From contig NZ_WBWA01000005.1 of assembly GCF_008932295.1 (NCBI RefSeq), positions 1-64,000 of the forward strand: a stretch of DNA of 64,000 nucleotides. Reading direction: 5' to 3'. A program made the position numbers and the translations under genes. The notes below the pieces were generated by a model that saw nothing but the letters and a program-made list of their open reading frames with translations, was not told the origin of the DNA and ran no database searches. The stretch comes from Brucella tritici (lineage in GTDB: Bacteria; Pseudomonadota; Alphaproteobacteria; Rhizobiales; Rhizobiaceae). This document shows, piece after piece, positions 1-7,334 of the stretch. Numbering within the stretch: the stretch's first letter is position 1; each line of letters opens with the position of its first letter.

Positions 1-60
1 ACCAAGCTCGGGCTGATCTCGTTCCTGAAGGAACATCGACGCCTACACTACGCTTCATGA
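1..60 (+). CDS. Group II intron maturase, C-terminal tail (partial)
   Basis: Only the last 19 codons are in the window. Reading from base 1 gives a basic tail (SFLKEHRRLHYAS) that stops at TGA 58-60. Nothing in these few residues alone names a family. The call rests on position: the stop codon abuts an RNA hairpin that looks like group II intron domain V, and reverse transcriptase/maturase genes of such introns usually lie in domain IV and end at or just before domain V. The reverse transcriptase domain, if intact, would lie to the left of the window. Whether the intron is full length cannot be judged from here. Confidence 0.6.
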   Translation, partial: TKLGLISFLKEHRRLHYAS

Positions 61-127
61 ACCGCCGTATACGGAACCGTACGTACGGTGGTGTGGGGGG
101 AGGGCCTAAAATGCCCTCCTACCCGAT
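60..127 (+). mobile_element. Group II intron 3' end, domains V and VI
   Basis: Bases 61-69 pair with 84-92 (first arm ACCGCCGTA), followed by a two-base bulge at 82-83, an inner stem 70-73/78-81 and a four-base loop at 74-77. A 34-nt hairpin with a two-base 3' bulge is the classic shape of group II intron domain V. A second hairpin follows (99-105 with 113-119, extended by a G run pairing with 122-124) and leaves A121 unpaired a few bases before the likely 3' splice site near 127. This matches domain VI with its branch-point adenosine. The intron would end about 13 bp from the stop codon of the oppositely oriented ATPase gene. The intron class was not determined. Confidence 0.75.
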
Positions 128-140
128 TCGGTTCATCGTT

Positions 141-1004
141 TTACATGACAATCCCGAGGCGACCTGCCAGATCCTGGATATATTGCCATGCAACACGTCC
201 CGAACGGTTTCCGCGTGTCGTGGACCATTCCAACGCTTCGGCGTGCATCTTGGCCGGATCGTAAGCCAGCTTAAAATAGGCCGCATAGCCGTCGACCATG
301 GCGAGATAATCGTCCTGGCTGCATTTGTGGAAGCCAAGCCAGAGACCGAAACGGTCTGAAAGCGATACTTTTTCCTCAATGGCTTCCGAAGGATTGATTG
401 CCGTCGAGCGCTCATTGTCGATCATGTCACGCGGCATCAGATGACGCCGGTTCGACGTCGCATAGAAGATCACATTGCCGGGGCGACCTTCCACGCCGCC
501 TTCAAGCGCGGCCTTGAGCGATTTGTACGACGTATCGTCATGATCGAAGGAAAGGTCGTCGCAGAATAGGATGAAGCGATAGTCCGTTTCCTTGATGAGG
601 TTCATCAATGTTGGAAGGCTATCGATATCCTCGCGATGAATTTCGATCAGCTTGAGCGGAGTGCGGTCCGGCATTTCTGCGTTCACGCTGGCCTGCGCAG
701 CCTTGACGAGCGAGGATTTGCCCATGCCGCGCGCTCCCCAGAGCAGCACATTATTGGCTGGAAATCCCTTTGCGAAGCGGCGGGTATTGTCTACGAGCTG
801 GTCACGTACCAAATCTACGCCACGGATCAGTGCGATATCCACTCGGTTAACATGGCTGACCGGATCCAGGGTCAGTCGTTCGGGAGCCCAGACAAAGCAG
901 TCTGCGGCATCAAGATCGGGTGTTTTGGCTTCCGGCGGCGCAATGCGTTCCAGAGCGGCGATCAAACGGTCCAGTTTCTGGCTGAGTATGTCTTCGGTCG
1001 TCAT
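141..1004 (-). CDS. DUF815-family AAA+ ATPase
   Basis: A 287-residue P-loop ATPase. Walker A is GARGMGKSS near residues 90-98, Walker B is FILFCDD near 144-150, and a sensor-like TSNRRH follows near 182. The order and the N-terminal MTTEDILSQKLDRL fit the DUF815 family of predicted AAA+ ATPases found across Hyphomicrobiales. Its cellular role is not established. I chose the ATG at 1002-1004 rather than the longer reading because an AGGGG ribosome-binding site lies just upstream and the extra N-terminus looks like leader. It is transcribed away from yajC, and its 3' end faces the group II intron. Confidence 0.85.
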   Translation of the reverse strand: MTTEDILSQKLDRLIAALERIAPPEAKTPDLDAADCFVWAPERLTLDPVSHVNRVDIALIRGVDLVRDQLVDNTRRFAKGFPANNVLLWGARGMGKSSLVKAAQASVNAEMPDRTPLKLIEIHREDIDSLPTLMNLIKETDYRFILFCDDLSFDHDDTSYKSLKAALEGGVEGRPGNVIFYATSNRRHLMPRDMIDNERSTAINPSEAIEEKVSLSDRFGLWLGFHKCSQDDYLAMVDGYAAYFKLAYDPAKMHAEALEWSTTRGNRSGRVAWQYIQDLAGRLGIVM

Positions 1005-1163
1005 TTCATGCCCCTGATGATAGGGGTAACGGCTTAACATGTCACAGCGGAGGCGAAAAGTGTGCGACCTTGGCGCAGGCGAGGTCATCGCCGGTTGCAT
1101 TTGGCGCGCTAACCATTGTAATGCCGATAATAATTTGTCTTCGAGACTTCAGAGGAGTTCCTA

Positions 1164-1505
1164 ATGTTCGTAACACCGGCTTTCGCTCAGGCATCCGGCG
1201 GCGCTGTTGGACCAGATATGCTCATGAGCATTCTGCCGTTCATCCTGATCTTCGTGATCATGTACTTCCTTATTATCCGCCCGCAGCGGACCCAGATGAA
1301 GAAGCGTCAGGAAATGCTGACCCAGGTTCGTCGCGGCGATACCGTCGTGACCGGCGGCGGCATTGTCGGCAAGGTACAGAAGGTTGTTGACGACAACGAA
1401 CTTGAAGTCGAAATCGCTGAAGGCGTTCGCATTCGCGTCATGCGCAGCACGCTGATGGATGTTCGCGTGAAGGGCGAACCCGTCGCCGACAACAAGAACA
1501 AGTAA
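1164..1505 (+). CDS. yajC: Preprotein translocase subunit YajC
   Basis: A 113-residue single-span membrane protein. A short periplasmic N-terminus is followed by a hydrophobic helix (about residues 22-40), then the conserved RPQRTQMKKRQEML region and a soluble domain with RRGDTVVTGGGIVG. YajC associates with SecDF and the SecYEG channel. The length is typical and the start has a good ribosome-binding site (agaggag). A strong hairpin separates it from secDF, which follows on the same strand, so the two may be partly uncoupled. Confidence 0.95.
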   Translation: MFVTPAFAQASGGAVGPDMLMSILPFILIFVIMYFLIIRPQRTQMKKRQEMLTQVRRGDTVVTGGGIVGKVQKVVDDNELEVEIAEGVRIRVMRSTLMDVRVKGEPVADNKNK

Positions 1506-1520
1506 TTCTTTTTACGACAC

Positions 1521-1556
1521 GCAGGCCCCGGTAAGATTTCCATAACCGGGGCCTGC
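1521..1556 (+). terminator. Strong hairpin between yajC and secDF
   Basis: A perfect 12-bp GC-rich stem (1521-1532 with 1545-1556) and a 12-nt loop follow the yajC stop codon. Only a weak T-run comes after it, so it may act as a partial terminator, an attenuator or an mRNA-stabilising end rather than a full intrinsic terminator. Confidence 0.65.
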
Positions 1557-1668
1557 GCATTATTCGGTGTGCGCTAATATACGATGCGCGTGCCACGACG
1601 CCGGAGAGCGGTTCGCAACAGGTGAACTCCGGCATGCTCTATCCAAGCTGATACGGAATTGCTGCTCT

Positions 1669-3948
1669 ATGCTCTATTTTTCACGCTGGAAATCTGCCCT
1701 GATCTGGCTCGCGGTTCTCGTGAGTTTCATCATCGCATCCCCTAACTTTTTCTCGCGTGAAACGTTGGCGAAGCTGCCCAATTTCCTGCCGAAGCAGCAG
1801 ATCGCCCTCGGGCTTGATCTCTCCGGCGGCTCTCGTCTGGTTCTGCAGGTGCAAAACTCCGGACGAGGGGACCTTGAAAGCACAGCCAATATCATGCGGC
1901 AGCGCCTGGAGGAGCTTGGTTATGGCAAACCTCTTGTTGAAGCGGAAAACCGCAATCAGATTCGGGTCGAAGTTCCCGGCGTCTATGACGCGCAGCTTCT
2001 GAAAGACATTCTCAGCGTTCGCGGCGACTTCTCTTTCCGGGCTGTAGACAGCACCATGTCGCCGGATGACGCCATTCGTGGCACGCCACCGGCTGACAGT
2101 GAAATCATTTATTCCTATGACGATCCGCCGGTCGGCTATCTCGTCAAGAAGCAGCCGATTCTGACTGGCGCCAATGTGACTGACGCCAAGGCGACGCTGT
2201 CGGACGACGATACTGAGCCTCTCATCACACTGACGTTGGACGATGCAGGCCGCAAAAGCCTTGCCGAAGCAACATCGCATCTGGTTGGTGGTAGCTTTGC
2301 TATCGTCGTTGACAACCAGATCGTTTCCGCGCCCGCTGTCGATGAGAAGCTCGACACCAACGAGCTGCAGATTTCAGGTGCTTTCGATCTTCAGGCCGCC
2401 AACAACATGGCGGTTGTGCTGCGGTCCGGTGCGCTGCCACAAAACGTAACGGTTCTGGAAGAACGTACGATCGCATCGGCTTTGGGCGAAGACTATGCCA
2501 GCGCTGCCGCATTGGCGGCATTGCTTGCGGCACTGCTCGTCGGCCTGTTTATGGTCTTGTCCTACGGAATCCTTGGTGTGATCGCCATGATCGCACTGGC
2601 CGTCAACATCATCATCCTGACAGCCATACTTTCGCTGATCGGCGCTTCGATCAGTCTCGCCAGCATTGCCGGTCTGGTGCTCACGATCGGCTTGGCCGTT
2701 GACGCCCACATCCTGATTTATGAGCGCGTGCGCGAAGATCGCCGCAAAGGCTATTCTGTTGTTCAGGCGATGGAATCCGGCTTCTATCGCGCTCTTTCGA
2801 CCATCATCGACGCAAACCTAACCACACTTATTGCAGCGCTTGTTCTGTTCCTGCTCGGATCGGGAACGGTTCATGGCTTCGCGCTGACGGTGGCGGTTGG
2901 TATCGGCACCACGCTTTTCACGACGCTTACCTTCACTCGCCTGCTGATCGCGCAGTGGGTGCGCACGGCCAAGCCGAAGGAAGTGCCGAAGCGTCGTCTG
3001 AAACTGGTTCCGACTGTAACGCACATTCCGTTCATGCGTCTGCAATTCGTGACGCTCGGCATCTCGGTACTGGCCTGCGCCATCGTGGTCGCATTGTTCG
3101 TCAATATCGGCTTCAACTACGGCATTGATTTCCGTGGCGGCTCGATGGTCGAGTTGCAGGCCCGTAGCGGCGACGCCAACCTTGAGGATATCACCGAGCG
3201 CCTTACCGAACTCAACATCGAAAGCGCCCGTGTCCTGCCGGCAAAGTCCCCGCGCTCTGCCCTTGTCATTATAGGCAGTCAGGAAGTTGGCGACGATGCC
3301 GAACAAACCGTCGCCGTGAAACTGCGTGGAGAGTTCGAGCAGGATTATTCGTTCCAGCGCGTCGAAGTCGTTGGCCCGACAGTTTCGGAACAGCTTTCCC
3401 GCGCCGGTATTCTGGCGGTTATTCTGTCACTGATCGGCATCTTTATCTACGTATGGGTTCGGTTCCGCTGGCAACTCGCGCTTGGCGCGGTGCTGTCGAC
3501 CTTGCACGACGTTATCATCCTTGCGGGCATGTTCATCGTGTTTCGCATGGAGTTCAATCTGTGGAGCGTCGCGGCAATCCTGACGATCATTGGTTACTCG
3601 TTGAATGATACGGTCGTGATTTACGACCGCGTGCGCGAGAATCTGCGGGTCTATAAAAGCGCACCATTGCCTGCCATCATCGATGCCTCGATCAACCAGA
3701 CACTGTCGCGTACCTTGCTGACGTCCTTTGTGACATTTCTGGCGCATATTCCGCTCTATGCCTTCGGTGGCGCGGATATCCGCAGCTTTGCGCTGGCGCT
3801 CAGTGTTGGTATTATTGTTGCAAGCTATTCATCGATCTTCATCGCCGCTCCATTGCTGGTTCAGTTCGGCCTCAAGCCGCGCGGGCCGGATGAATCCAGC
3901 GATCAAATGGATGATGAACTGGCGCAATCGCTGAATTTGGAAAGCTGA
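1669..3948 (+). CDS. secDF: Fused protein-export membrane protein SecDF
   Basis: A 759-residue fusion of SecD and SecF. The SecD half begins with a membrane helix and carries GLDLSGGSR, the large periplasmic domain, and a five-helix bundle with [18 protein letters not shown]. The SecF half starts near residue 450 and carries [12 protein letters not shown] and a second bundle with [18 protein letters not shown]. The protein uses the proton motive force to help release and pull secreted proteins at the periplasmic side of SecYEG. The start at ATG 1669 gives the usual short cytoplasmic N-terminus; an in-frame extension to 1567 has no family support. The next gene begins 2 bp after its stop, so secDF and the two following genes look co-transcribed. 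Confidence 0.95.
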   Translation: MLYFSRWKSALIWLAVLVSFIIASPNFFSRETLAKLPNFLPKQQIALGLDLSGGSRLVLQVQNSGRGDLESTANIMRQRLEELGYGKPLVEAENRNQIRVEVPGVYDAQLLKDILSVRGDFSFRAVDSTMSPDDAIRGTPPADSEIIYSYDDPPVGYLVKKQPILTGANVTDAKATLSDDDTEPLITLTLDDAGRKSLAEATSHLVGGSFAIVVDNQIVSAPAVDEKLDTNELQISGAFDLQAANNMAVVLRSGALPQNVTVLEERTIASALGEDYASAAALAALLAALLVGLFMVLSYGILGVIAMIALAVNIIILTAILSLIGASISLASIAGLVLTIGLAVDAHILIYERVREDRRKGYSVVQAMESGFYRALSTIIDANLTTLIAALVLFLLGSGTVHGFALTVAVGIGTTLFTTLTFTRLLIAQWVRTAKPKEVPKRRLKLVPTVTHIPFMRLQFVTLGISVLACAIVVALFVNIGFNYGIDFRGGSMVELQARSGDANLEDITERLTELNIESARVLPAKSPRSALVIIGSQEVGDDAEQTVAVKLRGEFEQDYSFQRVEVVGPTVSEQLSRAGILAVILSLIGIFIYVWVRFRWQLALGAVLSTLHDVIILAGMFIVFRMEFNLWSVAAILTIIGYSLNDTVVIYDRVRENLRVYKSAPLPAIIDASINQTLSRTLLTSFVTFLAHIPLYAFGGADIRSFALALSVGIIVASYSSIFIAAPLLVQFGLKPRGPDESSDQMDDELAQSLNLES

Positions 3949-3950
3949 AA

Positions 3951-4340
3951 ATGGCCAAAGGGATAGAGATACGCGAGGCCCATTTTCCGGGCCGTGCTCC
4001 CATTGATGCCTATGGCGACGGCGGCTTCCGTTTTGCCGAAATGTCGCATCGCGGCTCCATTCTTTGCCTGCCTTCGGGCATTCACGGCTGGGAACCTACG
4101 ACACCGCCGATACTGGGCAAAGCCGATCTCAAGATGATCCTTGAGCAGGCATCCGATATTGAAATTCTGCTGGTGGGCACAGGCATGGATCTGCGCCGTA
4201 TTCCAGAAGACGTGCGCGCTATCCTGCGCGAACACCGCATTTCTTCTGATCCCATGAGTACAGGTGCCGCCGTTCGCACCTATAATGTGCTTCTGGCCGA
4301 AGATCGTGCGGTCGCGGCGGCGTTGATTGCTGTAGACTGA
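3951..4340 (+). CDS. Mth938-domain protein (NDUFAF3-like)
   Basis: A 129-residue soluble protein of the Mth938/DUF498 family. It shows the family pattern of a glycine-rich strand (AYGDGGFRFAE), a central ILLVGTGMD, and a C-terminal STGAAVRTYNVLLAEDRAVAAAL. The mitochondrial homologue NDUFAF3 is a respiratory complex I assembly factor; the bacterial role is inferred from that. It begins 2 bp after secDF and ends 4 bp before an NDUFAF6-like gene, so translation is probably coupled. Pairing with another complex I assembly homologue supports a role in membrane complex assembly. Confidence 0.85.
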   Translation: MAKGIEIREAHFPGRAPIDAYGDGGFRFAEMSHRGSILCLPSGIHGWEPTTPPILGKADLKMILEQASDIEILLVGTGMDLRRIPEDVRAILREHRISSDPMSTGAAVRTYNVLLAEDRAVAAALIAVD

Positions 4341-4344
4341 CATC

Positions 4345-5178
4345 ATGAACGAAAATGAGGCTCATTGCCTGGCGTTGCTACGCGAAGCTGACCGGGATCG
4401 CTACCTTTCAGTGCTTTATGCACCGGAGGATCGTCGCGGCGGTTTGGCTGCGTTGTATGCGTTTAATGCGGAAGTTGCGCGTATCCGTGATCTGGTCCAC
4501 GAACCGCTACCGGGTGAAGTCCGGTTGCAATGGTGGCGCGATCTCATCAACGGCGAGGCGAGGGGTAGTGCAGAAGCGCATCCCGTTGCCGCAGCGCTGA
4601 TCGGCACCATTGAAAAATATGAACTGCCGCGAACTGCTTTCGACAATTATTGCGAAGTGCGCATCTTCGATCTTTATGATGACCCGATGCCCAGCCGCAA
4701 TGATCTGGAAGGTTATTGCGGTGAAACCGCATCGGCTATCATTCAGTTAGCCGGCTTTATACTGGACAGAGATGCCGCGCAGGCACAGACGGAAACAACC
4801 GGCCATGCTGGCGTGGCGCAGGCAGTGACAGGCCTGCTTCGCCTTATGCCTATTCACCGGCAGCGCGGGCAACTCTATGTTCCCGCTGATATGTTGCAGG
4901 CAGTCGGCGTGACGCGCGAGGCATTTATCGCTGGCGAAGACAAGGCTGCTGTCGAGCGCGTGATCAGCATCATGCTGGCTTTCGCGCGTGAACATCTGGC
5001 AATTTTCGAGAAGAATAAATCAGAGTTGCCGAAGAGCCTCGCTCCGGCGTTTCTGCCTTTGGCGCTGGCTCCAGCCTATCTGCGAGCAATCGAGCGCCTG
5101 GGCGCGCAGGCTGCGGAAAAGGTGGCGGACATTTCTGCCATTCGAAAGCAATGGCTCATGTTTAGAGCCAATTTCTGA
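4345..5178 (+). CDS. Squalene/phytoene synthase-like protein (NDUFAF6-like)
   Basis: A 277-residue all-helical protein of the trans-isoprenyl diphosphate synthase fold, recognisable from LYAFNAEVARIRD, LQWWRDLI, and RQRGQLYVP. True phytoene/squalene synthases carry two aspartate-rich motifs for magnesium and diphosphate. Here the second (normally a RD..ED..RGR.YLP pattern) reads LLRLMPIHRQRGQLYVP, with the aspartates missing, and the first is also not a canonical DxxxD. That fits the NDUFAF6 branch, which assists complex I assembly, better than a carotenoid or hopanoid enzyme. It closes the yajC-secDF-Mth938 run. Confidence 0.8.
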   Translation: MNENEAHCLALLREADRDRYLSVLYAPEDRRGGLAALYAFNAEVARIRDLVHEPLPGEVRLQWWRDLINGEARGSAEAHPVAAALIGTIEKYELPRTAFDNYCEVRIFDLYDDPMPSRNDLEGYCGETASAIIQLAGFILDRDAAQAQTETTGHAGVAQAVTGLLRLMPIHRQRGQLYVPADMLQAVGVTREAFIAGEDKAAVERVISIMLAFAREHLAIFEKNKSELPKSLAPAFLPLALAPAYLRAIERLGAQAAEKVADISAIRKQWLMFRANF

Positions 5179-5190
5179 GCAGGCAGAGCC

Positions 5191-5223
5191 GATGGGCTTT
5201 AGTTCAATCGAACGAAGCCCATC
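5191..5223. terminator. Bidirectional terminator-like hairpin
   Basis: GATGGGCTT (5191-5199) pairs perfectly with AAGCCCATC (5215-5223). It sits between the convergent NDUFAF6-like gene and trmFO, where it can serve both strands. Confidence 0.7.
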
Positions 5224-5229
5224 GCAATA

Positions 5230-6645
5230 TCACTCAGCCGATCCTAGCCCCGAGCCCAGCCATTGACGGCAATCAGCCAGAGCACGTACGGAAAGCGCTT
5301 GCTTCTTGGCAACAGTCTTTTCCTTGCCGCGCAGACGCTTGCCTTCCGGCTTTGGAACATCGACCGGCGGGAACAGGCCGAAATTCACATTCATTGGCTG
5401 GAACGAACGCTTGCCCGGCTCATCGTCGGCAACGATGTGTCCACCTGTAATATGACCGAGCAGGGCGCCAAATGCAGTTGTTCCCGGCGGTGGCGTCGGC
5501 GTTTGCCCCAACTTTTCTGCTGCGGTGAAACGACCTGCCAGCAAGCCGATGGCTGATGATTCGACATAGCCTTCACAGCCTGTCACCTGACCGGCAAAGC
5601 GCAATGTTTCGCGTGATTTCAGGCGAAGCGTGCCGTCGAGCAGCACGGGAGAATTCAGGTATGTGTTGCGATGAAGACCACCGAGACGTGCGAATTCCGC
5701 ATTTTCCAGGCCCGGAATCATCTTGAAGATGCCGGTCTGGGAGCCGTATTTCAGCTTCGTCTGGAAGCCGACCATATTGTAGAGCGTGCCGAGCGCATTG
5801 TCCTGGCGGAGCTGCACGACGGCATAAGCCTTTACAGTCGGATTATGGGCATTGGTGAGGCCCATCGGCTTCATCGGGCCATGACGCAAGGTTTCCGGCC
5901 CGCGTTCGGCCATCACTTCGATCGGCAGGCAACCATCGAAATAGGGTGTGCCTTCCCATTCCTTGAAGTCGGTCTTGTCGCCTTCGACCAATGCGGCCAC
6001 GAACGCCTCATACTGTTCCTTGTCCATGGGGCAGTTGATATAGTCCTTTCCGGTGCCGCCGGGGCCAACCTTGTCATAGCGCGACTGGAACCAGCAGACA
6101 TCCATATTGATCGAATCAAAATGGATGATCGGAGCAATGGCATCAAAGAAGGCCAGAGCATCAGCACCGGTCTGCGCCTGGATGGCTTCAGCCAGTGAAG
6201 GCGCGGTCAGAGGTCCGGTGGCAACGATGGTCGTTCCCCATTCCTCTGGCGGAAGACCGGTCACTTCTTCCCGAACAATTGTAATCAGTGGATGGGCTTC
6301 AAGCTTGGCAGTGACGGCCTGTGAAAAGCCTTCGCGGTCGACAGCCAATGCGCCACCGGCCGGGACCTGATGGGCATCGGCGCACGCCATGATGAGCGAT
6401 CCGGCAAGGCGCATTTCGGCGTGAAGAACGCCGACGGCATTGGTTTCGGCATCATCCGAGCGGAAAGAGTTGGAACAGACGAGCTCGGCAAGCTGCTCGG
6501 TCTTGTGGGCATCGGTGCCGCGCACGGGACGCATTTCGTGCAATATGACGGGCACGCCCGCCTGCGCGAGCTGCCATGCAGCTTCAGAACCGGCAAGGCC
6601 GCCGCCGACGACGTGAACGGGAGAAAGATCGGATGTGTTTAACAT
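5230..6645 (-). CDS. trmFO: tRNA m5U54 methyltransferase TrmFO
   Basis: A 471-residue FAD-dependent enzyme that uses methylene-tetrahydrofolate to make 5-methyluridine at position 54 of tRNA. The N-terminal dinucleotide-binding motif is [16 protein letters not shown], followed by the family signature HEMRP and by [12 protein letters not shown]. The C-terminal region has [12 protein letters not shown] and [13 protein letters not shown] segments (here [11 protein letters not shown]). Length is normal for the family, formerly annotated Gid. It lies directly downstream of the terminator of a small-RNA cluster on the same strand, so read-through from that cluster is possible. Confidence 0.95.
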   Translation of the reverse strand: MLNTSDLSPVHVVGGGLAGSEAAWQLAQAGVPVILHEMRPVRGTDAHKTEQLAELVCSNSFRSDDAETNAVGVLHAEMRLAGSLIMACADAHQVPAGGALAVDREGFSQAVTAKLEAHPLITIVREEVTGLPPEEWGTTIVATGPLTAPSLAEAIQAQTGADALAFFDAIAPIIHFDSINMDVCWFQSRYDKVGPGGTGKDYINCPMDKEQYEAFVAALVEGDKTDFKEWEGTPYFDGCLPIEVMAERGPETLRHGPMKPMGLTNAHNPTVKAYAVVQLRQDNALGTLYNMVGFQTKLKYGSQTGIFKMIPGLENAEFARLGGLHRNTYLNSPVLLDGTLRLKSRETLRFAGQVTGCEGYVESSAIGLLAGRFTAAEKLGQTPTPPPGTTAFGALLGHITGGHIVADDEPGKRSFQPMNVNFGLFPPVDVPKPEGKRLRGKEKTVAKKQALSVRALADCRQWLGSGLGSAE

Positions 6646-6717
6646 GGGCCATTCCCTTATCGCCTTTGCTGAACGCCTTCAATGGAGAAGGCTCGCCAAG
6701 GATGGGAATCATGCCGC

Positions 6718-6764
6718 AAAAAGAAATGGCATCCGTCGCGGGAGGAGGAGCGACGGATGCCATT
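6718..6764 (-). ncRNA. Cuckoo/CcsR-like hairpin RNA A, with terminator
   Basis: On the minus strand a perfect 15-bp stem (6725-6739 with 6750-6764) presents the ten-base loop UCCUCCUCCC. Immediately 3' comes a U-rich tract (UCUUUUU, 6724-6718), so this hairpin doubles as an intrinsic terminator for the cluster. The CCUCCUCCC loop is the signature of the alphaproteobacterial cuckoo/CcsR small-RNA family and is complementary to Shine-Dalgarno sequences. Confidence 0.85.
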
Positions 6765-6769
6765 ATGGT

Positions 6770-6802
6770 AAGACCGGCATTGGGAGGACGAGAACCGGCC
6801 TT
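6770..6802 (-). ncRNA. Cuckoo/CcsR-like hairpin RNA B (variant loop)
   Basis: An eight-pair stem (6770-6777 with 6795-6802, one G-U) with a larger loop that contains GUCCUCCC. This is a degenerate version of the CCUCCUCCC motif found in its three neighbours. It may be a diverged copy with altered target preference. Confidence 0.7.
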
Positions 6803-6805
6803 GTT

Positions 6806-6839
6806 ATCGCAAAACCTGGGAGGAGGATGGCTCTGCGAT
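6806..6839 (-). ncRNA. Cuckoo/CcsR-like hairpin RNA C
   Basis: On the minus strand AUCGCAGAGCC (6839-6829) pairs with GGUUUUGCGAU (6816-6806) including two G-U pairs, exposing the loop AUCCUCCUCCCA. The stem sequence differs from the other copies while the loop is kept, which indicates selection on the loop. Confidence 0.8.
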
Positions 6840-6842
6840 GAA

Positions 6843-6874
6843 CCAGGTCTGGTGGGAGGAGGATCCAGACTTGG
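6843..6874 (-). ncRNA. Cuckoo/CcsR-like hairpin RNA D
   Basis: The most promoter-proximal copy. CCAAGUCUGG (6874-6865) pairs with CCAGACCUGG (6852-6843) with one A-C mismatch, exposing AUCCUCCUCCCA. It begins 39 bases after the stop codon of the DUF1127 gene, after a small hairpin at 6887-6905. Confidence 0.8.
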
Positions 6875-6886
6875 AGAAACTTTAAA

Positions 6887-6905
6887 GCTCGTTGAATTAG
6901 CGAGC
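6887..6905 (-). terminator. Small hairpin after the DUF1127 gene
   Basis: GCTCG/CGAGC five-bp stem with a 9-nt loop, followed on the minus strand by TTTAAAGTTT. It is a weak terminator or processing element between the DUF1127 stop codon and the first small-RNA hairpin. Confidence 0.45.
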
Positions 6906-6913
6906 CCTGGTCT

Positions 6914-7060
6914 TTAACGGGCTTTGGTCTGGCGAGCCACGAACGGGATGTCCGCGCGGGAGATGCCAAGATCGTTCAGCTCACGGGTGGAGAGCTGGCT
7001 GAGTTCATTGACGGTGTCGCGGTAACGGCGCCAGTTGTTGTAAGAGCGGAGGAGGTTCAT
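6914..7060 (-). CDS. Small DUF1127 protein
   Basis: A 48-residue arginine-rich protein starting MNLLRSYNNWRRYRDTVNEL and continuing with the DUF1127 signature LSTRELNDLGISRADIP. An AAGGAA ribosome-binding site precedes the ATG at 7058-7060. Small DUF1127 proteins are widespread in alphaproteobacteria; in Rhodobacter one is co-transcribed with CcsR small RNAs and affects RNA turnover, and in Agrobacterium they influence metabolism and phosphate uptake. Here the gene also has CCUCCUCCC-loop hairpins directly downstream on the same strand, so the same arrangement is preserved. The molecular function in this organism is unknown. Confidence 0.9.
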   Translation of the reverse strand: MNLLRSYNNWRRYRDTVNELSQLSTRELNDLGISRADIPFVARQTKAR

Positions 7061-7334
7061 CGTGCTATTCCTTCATCGTTGAGGAACTGGAGTTCTGTTC
7101 AATTCATCTCGTTTGTTGCCCATGATATAAGCTATTGTTTTCGCAGGTTGCAGACCCGAGTTTGCATAGCTGCTCTGCGGGTTCTGCACGACAGGTTAAA
7201 TCGATTAGACTGGTTGGGCACAAAATTGCCGCAAAGCGATTTGATGCACTCTTTGCCGGCATCACAGTTTCCTATATGTTCTCAACCGCTTACGGTTGCG
7301 ACAGCAACAACTGACAGAATGACCAGGAGCTAAT
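7061..7334. promoter_or_regulatory. Divergent promoter region, DUF1127 / DUF2157
   Basis: These 274 bp separate two divergent genes and must hold both promoters. An imperfect inverted repeat (GCAGACCCG at 7150-7158, CGGGTTCTGC at 7178-7187) could bind a regulator. I could not place a convincing -35/-10 pair; a TTATAT-like -10 for the DUF1127 side lies near 7126-7131 with a poor -35. Confidence 0.4.

Noticed and set aside
57-415. Short frames overlapping the group II intron end and the ATPase 3' end
   Set aside because: They overlap structured intron RNA and the ATPase coding strand and carry no domain.
1567-1668. N-terminal extension of SecDF
   Set aside because: The extra 34 residues lack similarity and would start within the hairpin leader; ATG 1669 gives the normal SecD N-terminus.
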